Assembly (NCBI GenBank): GCA_938038165.1
Contig: CALHRB010000041.1
Location: 1-12,298 of the forward strand
DNA length: 12,298 nucleotides
Direction: 5' to 3'
Origin: Candidatus Kapaibacterium sp.
Lineage (GTDB): Bacteria > Bacteroidota > Ignavibacteria > Kapaibacteriales > UBA2268
The position numbers and the translations under genes were made by a program. The notes under the pieces are model-generated. The model ran no database searches. It had not been told where the DNA came from and saw nothing but the letters and a program-made list of their open reading frames with translations. This document shows, piece by piece, positions 8,292-12,298 of this stretch. Position 1 is the stretch's first letter; every line of letters starts with the position of its first letter.

Positions 8292-9899
8292 ATGAAAACT
8301 TTATTGTATCTTTTAGTTATTTTTTTGACTGCTGAATCAATTTATTCAACCAATTACTATGTTTCTCCTCAGGGTAATGATAACAATCCCGGAACAAAAC
8401 AATCTCCATTCAAAACAATACAAAAATCTGCCAATATTGTTTCATCTGGAGACACAGTTTTTGTCCTTGAAGGAAAATACGAAGAAACAATCAGATTAGT
8501 TAACTCAGGAACACCTGAAAAACCAATAGTGTTTTCAGGTAAACATAACCAAACTATAATTGACGGGTCAAGAATCAATCAAAAATATAACGGTTTGGTT
8601 CACATTGAAAAACTCAGCTGGATTGAATTTCATAATTTTCTTCTTATGAACTCATCAGATCAAGGTTTTTATATAGACAATTCATCGGACATTACTCTTA
8701 AAAATAACAAAACTTATAATACTTATTCATCTGGAATAGGTCTATGGGGTTGCACAAGCATACTGGTTGATTCAAATGAAGTTGAATTAGCATGTAATGG
8801 CGGACCACAGGAATGTATTTCAATTGCTAACTGCGAAAATTTTTTAGTTAGATACAATAAAGTACATAATGGCAACAATGGTGCTGCCGGTGGTGAGGGT
8901 ATTGATGCAAAAGATGGCTCTCAAAATGGGATTATTCACAATAATACTGTTTTTAATCTTGCCCGACTCGGTATTTATGTTGATGCCTGGGATAAACACA
9001 CAGCGAATATTCAGGTTTATAACAATATTGTTTACAACTGTCCCGAAGGGATAGTTTTAGCCTCCGAAATGGGTGGTATTCTCGAAAATGTCTGGATTTT
9101 TAATAATCTGATTTACAAAAACAAGTATCTTGGAATTAATGTTTCTTCAAATGGTGATGACACCAATATTATAGTTAGACCAATCAAGAACATATATATA
9201 ATTAATAATACTTCTTGTTATAATGGTCAATCTTGGGGCGGTGGCATTGCAATTGGAAATCCTGATGCTGATAATATAATTGTAAGAAACAATATTTGTA
9301 GTTTTAACCAATCATTCCAAATCAGTTATGAAGGAAGAAGTTCAAAGGGCTTATTCTTTGATCACAATCTGGTTTATCCATTTTTGAACTATCCTGATGA
9401 AACAAGAGGCGAACAATTCGTTGAAGCAGATCCATTATTTATCGAACATTACTCCGATGATTACCGCTTGAGTCAAAATTCCCCGGCAATTGACAAAGGA
9501 AGCTCCGACCAAGCTCCACGATTTGATCTTTTAGGAAATAGAAGACCTATGGGAAAATCTTATGATATTGGAGCCTATGAATACTTCATCGAATCAACAG
9601 TTGATGATTATTTCATTTCCGATGTTTTAGTTACAATTTCACCAAATCCCTGTTCAGATTACTTAAATTTTCATATTAATAAAGAAAGAATAAATAAATT
9701 AAATAACATAAAGTTTGAAATATTCGATTTAATTGCTCAACCTCTCTTATCAAAAAATCTTGAAATTCTTAATTTCGTTGAAAATAATGGATACTATGAA
9801 TTCAAAATCCCCGTGAGTCATCTAAAAAACGGATATTATTTTTATAGAATATCGCTATCAGATAATTTTATAACAGGAAAATTTATTGTTCTAAAATAA
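8292..9899 (+). CDS. Secreted parallel beta-helix protein with T9SS sorting domain
   Basis: A 535-residue exported protein. Residues 1-20 form a signal peptide. The N-terminal cap NYYVSPQGNDNNPGT, then SPFKTIQKSA and GDTVFVLEGKYEE, is the usual opening of right-handed beta-helix proteins (pectate-lyase-like fold, DUF1565/NosD-type). Asparagine-rich coils of the kind NIxVxNNIVYNC repeat from ~105 to ~360. Residues ~378-431 (EADPLF, YRLSQNSPAIDKGS, GNRRPMG, YDIGAYEY) resemble the choice-of-anchor Q segment. Residues ~448-535 are a type A T9SS sorting domain (SPNPCSDYLNF, then LKNGYYFYRIS, ending FIVLK). The fold is common to polysaccharide lyases and hydrolases as well as non-enzymatic adhesins. 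I see no motif that fixes a catalytic activity, so polysaccharide binding or cleavage outside the cell is only inference. Only a weak AGG (8281-8283) precedes the ATG. It is probably transcribed on its own. Confidence 0.87.
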   Translation: MKTLLYLLVIFLTAESIYSTNYYVSPQGNDNNPGTKQSPFKTIQKSANIVSSGDTVFVLEGKYEETIRLVNSGTPEKPIVFSGKHNQTIIDGSRINQKYNGLVHIEKLSWIEFHNFLLMNSSDQGFYIDNSSDITLKNNKTYNTYSSGIGLWGCTSILVDSNEVELACNGGPQECISIANCENFLVRYNKVHNGNNGAAGGEGIDAKDGSQNGIIHNNTVFNLARLGIYVDAWDKHTANIQVYNNIVYNCPEGIVLASEMGGILENVWIFNNLIYKNKYLGINVSSNGDDTNIIVRPIKNIYIINNTSCYNGQSWGGGIAIGNPDADNIIVRNNICSFNQSFQISYEGRSSKGLFFDHNLVYPFLNYPDETRGEQFVEADPLFIEHYSDDYRLSQNSPAIDKGSSDQAPRFDLLGNRRPMGKSYDIGAYEYFIESTVDDYFISDVLVTISPNPCSDYLNFHINKERINKLNNIKFEIFDLIAQPLLSKNLEILNFVENNGYYEFKIPVSHLKNGYYFYRISLSDNFITGKFIVLK

Positions 9900-10001
9900 A
9901 TATCTAAAACCCTGATTTTTTAATTGACTTCAAATTTTCTCTTATTCAATAAGTTAATTATTAATAATCTTTATGTGAAAGTAAATTAACATAAAAAACG
10001 T

Positions 10002-10009
10002 TAGATTTG
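10002..10009 (+). promoter_or_regulatory. Possible promoter element TAGATTTG for the alkaline phosphatase gene
   Basis: Matches TAnnTTTG and ends 37 bp before the ATG at 10046, followed by a run of T residues. A transcript starting about seven bases later would still include the Shine-Dalgarno at 10034-10040. No good -33 TTTG is present. I see no obvious Pho-box-like repeat. Confidence 0.35.
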
Positions 10010-10033
10010 TTTTTTTTTTTGATAAAGGAATTG

Positions 10034-10040
10034 AAAGGTG
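10034..10040 (+). promoter_or_regulatory. Shine-Dalgarno AAAGGTG that fixes the phosphatase start
   Basis: AAAGGTG lies five bases before the ATG at 10046, the best-placed ribosome binding site for this gene. It argues against the upstream in-frame TTG at 10007, which would add MFFFLIKELKGVS ahead of a clean signal peptide and lies inside the candidate promoter element. Confidence 0.75.
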
Positions 10041-10045
10041 TTAGC

Positions 10046-11764
10046 ATGAAATATATATTCAGGACAATAGTATTATTTCTTATCATTTTAAATATAACAA
10101 CTGGTCAGACAAAGAAGAATGTAATATTTATGATTGCCGACGGTTGTGGAATAGCCCCTAAAACAGCTCTAAGACTTGCTTTAGGTCAGGGAGCTGATGA
10201 TAGCAGACTTAGTTCTAACCTTAAATTTCAGATATTAGCTCAAGATAAATTAAAATATACTGCTACTATAACAAATCATTCGCTAAACAGTCTAATAACC
10301 GATTCCGCACCAGGTGCTTCTGTTTTTGCTTCAGGAAAGCAAGGAAAAATTGACAATGAATTTTTATCATTTGATCCTGTCTCGCTCGAACCTATTCCAA
10401 CAATATTAGAAGAAGCAAAAAAGCAGGGCTATGCTGTAGGTTTGGTTTCAACGGCAAGAATAACCCACGCAACACCAGCGGCTTTTGCTTCTCATGTATG
10501 GTTTCGGGACCTTGAAGATTATATTGCCTGTCAATTAATTTCAAAAAGTCAAAAAGAATATGAAGAAATTTTCAATTCCTCCTCTAATAACGATTTTCGA
10601 TATAAGCCTGAACGGGATTGGATTCTTCCATCACCAAAAATTGGTGTTGAAGTTGATGTTATGCTTGGTGGAGGTATTTCTAAATTTCTTCCAAATAATC
10701 AAAATAATCCAAATCTTATCATTAGGGATAAAAATGGCAAACCAATTATGAAAAATGGATCTGAAGCTCGATTCAACGGCGGTAGAAAAGATGATATTGA
10801 TTTAGTTGAAATTGCAAAAAAACGTGGATTTGTTTATATTAATTCCCGGGATGCTCTTCTTGGTCTTGATTTATCAGTATTCAATGCAAATAATAACAAG
10901 AAACTTTTAGGGCTTTTTGATGCTTCACACATGCAATTTGAACAAGACAGGCAATTATTTTTCGATGAACAGCCTATGCTCGCCGAGATGGTTCAAATTG
11001 CAATAGAAGTATTAAAAAGAAAGAGTAACAAAGGTTTTTTTCTCATGGTTGAAAGCGGAAGGATAGATCATCTTGCTCATAATAATGTCGGTGGTGTAGA
11101 TTTATCAGAAGACGGCAAAAATTTTGAAGTTGGATCTGATAAAAAACCAAGACTAAATTTCGGCTCTTATGCCTCTGGAAAAGATAGCCCTGATTATGTT
11201 TATGGCTCTGATTACATCCTGAAAGAAGTTCTTGCTTATGATTATGCGGTCGAGGAAGCAAGAAAATTTATGAATGAAAAAAAGAATGGCAACACTCTCA
11301 TCATAGCAACTGCGGATCATGAAACCGGAGGAATTGCCGTTGTTGGTCTTTACGATAAAGAAAATAACAACACCCGCTCCTATGCTCATGAGCCTAAAAT
11401 GGATAATTTGAATCTGGTTCCCAAAAACATTAAACGTGGAGATTCAGAGACAAATGGCTTCTTCCCGGATTATAAACTAGTTGACTTTCAGGGCTGGAAA
11501 TGGCCTCAAGTTGCAAAAGATGGCAGAAGAATTGTTATTGCCTATGCTTCCAATCCTTTGACCAATGGAAATGGCACTTCGGTTGGCAGGTCTCCGGGAA
11601 ACCACACAGCAATTGATTTGCTTGTTCTTGCTGATGATAACGTGGGCGGAAAATTTGCCTCAAAAATCACTGGTAGAGGTTTATTAGATAATACTGACCT
11701 AACTCCTATAGTAGAGGATTTTCTGGAAGTTAAAATACCTCTTTTACCAAGATTTAAAAAATAA
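10046..11764 (+). CDS. Exported alkaline phosphatase, PhoA family
   Basis: A 572-residue metal-dependent phosphomonoesterase. Residues 1-21 (ending TTGQ) are a signal peptide. Catalytic motifs appear in family order: D32 in MIADGCG (metal), S87 in TDSAPGAS (phosphorylated nucleophile), H141 and T143 in THATPAA (third metal site), E336, D341 and H345 in MVESGRIDHLAH, D424 and H425 in TADHETGG, and H520 in PGNHTAI. These correspond to E. coli D51, S102, D153/T155, E322, D327, H331, D369, H370 and H412. His at the Mg-site position, in place of E. coli Asp153, is a known variant. The usual MIGDG is MIADG. Residues ~347-390 look like an insertion between H345 and the LAYDYAVEEA helix. No T9SS sorting domain is present, so the likely location is periplasmic. 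The role is probably phosphate scavenging from organic esters. Regulation is not visible. Confidence 0.93.
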   Translation: MKYIFRTIVLFLIILNITTGQTKKNVIFMIADGCGIAPKTALRLALGQGADDSRLSSNLKFQILAQDKLKYTATITNHSLNSLITDSAPGASVFASGKQGKIDNEFLSFDPVSLEPIPTILEEAKKQGYAVGLVSTARITHATPAAFASHVWFRDLEDYIACQLISKSQKEYEEIFNSSSNNDFRYKPERDWILPSPKIGVEVDVMLGGGISKFLPNNQNNPNLIIRDKNGKPIMKNGSEARFNGGRKDDIDLVEIAKKRGFVYINSRDALLGLDLSVFNANNNKKLLGLFDASHMQFEQDRQLFFDEQPMLAEMVQIAIEVLKRKSNKGFFLMVESGRIDHLAHNNVGGVDLSEDGKNFEVGSDKKPRLNFGSYASGKDSPDYVYGSDYILKEVLAYDYAVEEARKFMNEKKNGNTLIIATADHETGGIAVVGLYDKENNNTRSYAHEPKMDNLNLVPKNIKRGDSETNGFFPDYKLVDFQGWKWPQVAKDGRRIVIAYASNPLTNGNGTSVGRSPGNHTAIDLLVLADDNVGGKFASKITGRGLLDNTDLTPIVEDFLEVKIPLLPRFKK

Positions 11765-11821
11765 TCGGCTGGCATTCTGCATTCAATTTTATCAATTAGA
11801 TTAAAACAAAATATTTACTGA

Positions 11822-11852
11822 AAGGTGTTTTAACTGAAAAATAAGACACTTT
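11822..11852. terminator. Stem-loop between convergent genes, possible weak terminator
   Basis: AAGGTGTTTTA (11822-11832) pairs with TAAGACACTTT (11842-11852): 11 bp with two G-U wobbles read on the plus strand and a 9-nt loop. It lies midway in the 151-bp gap between the phosphatase gene (plus) and uvrC (minus), a natural place for a shared terminator. No T-run follows directly on either strand, so its efficiency is doubtful. The rest of the gap shows nothing else. Confidence 0.35.
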
Positions 11853-11915
11853 AACAAATCGCAATGTTTTTTGATAAAGATTAAACAAGAACAATTAGCA
11901 ATGAAGTTTCTCAAT

Positions 11916-12298
11916 TTACTTTTCAAAATATTCCAAAAGATTAGAAAGCTGTTTTTCGGTTAGAATTTTTCTTAAATCTTCAACCGTTGCTTTCTTTATC
12001 TTATCGACCGAACCAAATTCAATTAGAAGTTTTTGAGCGGTTGTCTTTCCTATTCCTTTTATTTCGGTAAGTTCAGTTTGCAAAGTTCGCTTTTCTCTTA
12101 GCTTTCTATGAAAGGAGATGGCAAATCTATGGGCTTCATCTCTGACTTGCTGAAGCAATTTTAAACTGCTTGATGTCCTTGGCAATTGAATGGGTTCTGA
12201 TGAATTTGGAAAGAAAACTTCTTCCAATTTTTTAGCCAATCCGATAATATTGACCTTCTTATCTAACTTCAGATCTTTAAGAACATCAAGAGCAGATG
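11916..12298 (-). CDS. uvrC: UvrC, C-terminal part (excinuclease ABC subunit C), cut by window edge
   Basis: The reading frame is open to the right edge, so only about 126 C-terminal residues are seen; apparent starts inside (TTG at 12239) are internal codons. UvrC makes both incisions around DNA lesions in UvrABC nucleotide excision repair. Visible here is the end of the RNase H-like endonuclease domain: NIIGLAKKLEEVFFP, then SEPIQLPRTS, then VRDEAHRFAI. The histidine of DEAHRFAI is the conserved catalytic His (E. coli H538, T. maritima H488). It is followed by the C-terminal helix-hairpin-helix pair (EIKGIGKTTAQKLLIEFGS, then KIKKATVEDLRKIL), which binds DNA and is needed for the 5' incision. 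The gene ends with TAA at 11916-11918. It converges on the phosphatase gene. Confidence 0.95.
   Translation of the reverse strand, partial: SALDVLKDLKLDKKVNIIGLAKKLEEVFFPNSSEPIQLPRTSSSLKLLQQVRDEAHRFAISFHRKLREKRTLQTELTEIKGIGKTTAQKLLIEFGSVDKIKKATVEDLRKILTEKQLSNLLEYFEK

Larger units (their letters stand above)
9900..10045 (+). other. AT-rich spacer between the beta-helix and phosphatase genes
   Basis: This 146-bp region has no ORF of note. It holds a short inverted repeat (CTTAT at 9941-9945, ATAAG at 9949-9953) too weak to call a terminator, then the candidate TAGATTTG element, a run of ten T residues (10010-10019 region) and the Shine-Dalgarno of the next gene. Confidence 0.6.

Noticed and set aside
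6484..8300. parS centromere site near parAB
   Set aside because: No copy or near copy of TGTTTCACGTGAAACA was found by eye here or elsewhere in the window; sites may lie outside it.
10007..10045. TTG start giving a 13-residue longer alkaline phosphatase
   Set aside because: The ATG at 10046 has a well-placed AAAGGTG and begins a clean signal peptide; the TTG lies in the putative promoter and T-run.
11916..12239. A separate small minus-strand gene starting at 12239
   Set aside because: The frame continues open to the window edge with UvrC-like sequence (NIIGLAKKLEEVFFP spans the supposed start), so it is the 3' end of uvrC.
1..12298. CRISPR arrays, tRNA/rRNA genes, insertion sequences, phage or defence genes
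   Set aside because: No regularly spaced repeats, cloverleaf-like genes, transposase motifs or recognised defence genes were seen on either strand.

Overview
This AT-rich window reads as ordinary chromosome from a Gram-negative member of the Bacteroidota/Chlorobiota (FCB) group. The evidence is as follows. Two encoded proteins (genes at 2137 and 8292) end in type A C-terminal sorting domains of the type IX secretion system (T9SS), which is confined to that group. Three intergenic regions carry matches to the TAnnTTTG promoter element of Bacteroidota. One protein combines a von Willebrand A domain with HYDIN/SPD-2-like ('choice-of-anchor D') Ig repeats, an architecture familiar from Kapabacteria and Ignavibacteria. 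The phylum-level guess is fairly safe; Kapabacteria/Ignavibacteria is only a suggestion. No phage, plasmid, IS, tRNA, rRNA or CRISPR features were seen.

Layout, left to right. (1) 17-5688 is a cell-envelope pair. The first gene encodes an outer-membrane-type protein with an N-terminal barrel-like region, a polyproline linker and two OmpA-like domains. The second encodes an 1183-residue T9SS-secreted vWA / Ig-like / double cohesin-like protein. A strong stem-loop plus T-run at 5755-5824 closes this block. (2) 5932-8201 is a tight three-gene operon: a Nudix hydrolase of ADP-ribose pyrophosphatase type, then parA (soj) and parB (spo0J) for chromosome partitioning. A perfect 23-bp tandem duplication begins exactly at the parB stop codon. 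(3) 8292-9899 encodes a secreted right-handed beta-helix protein with a choice-of-anchor Q-like segment and a T9SS sorting domain. (4) 10046-11764 encodes an exported PhoA-family alkaline phosphatase that keeps the catalytic motifs but has an insertion next to the active site. (5) 11916-12298, on the minus strand and running off the right edge, is the C-terminal end of uvrC (nucleotide excision repair). It converges on the phosphatase gene.

The chromosome maintenance genes (parAB, uvrC) are housekeeping. The envelope and secreted proteins are the accessory part: the OmpA-like protein probably anchors to peptidoglycan, and the vWA and beta-helix proteins probably reach the cell surface or medium through T9SS. 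I do not see a clear undescribed system. The points most worth a second look are the envelope pair with its unusual domain set, the TAnnTTTG motifs at a near-constant distance from three starts, the tandem duplication at the parB stop, and a 20-bp identity shared in frame by two unrelated genes.
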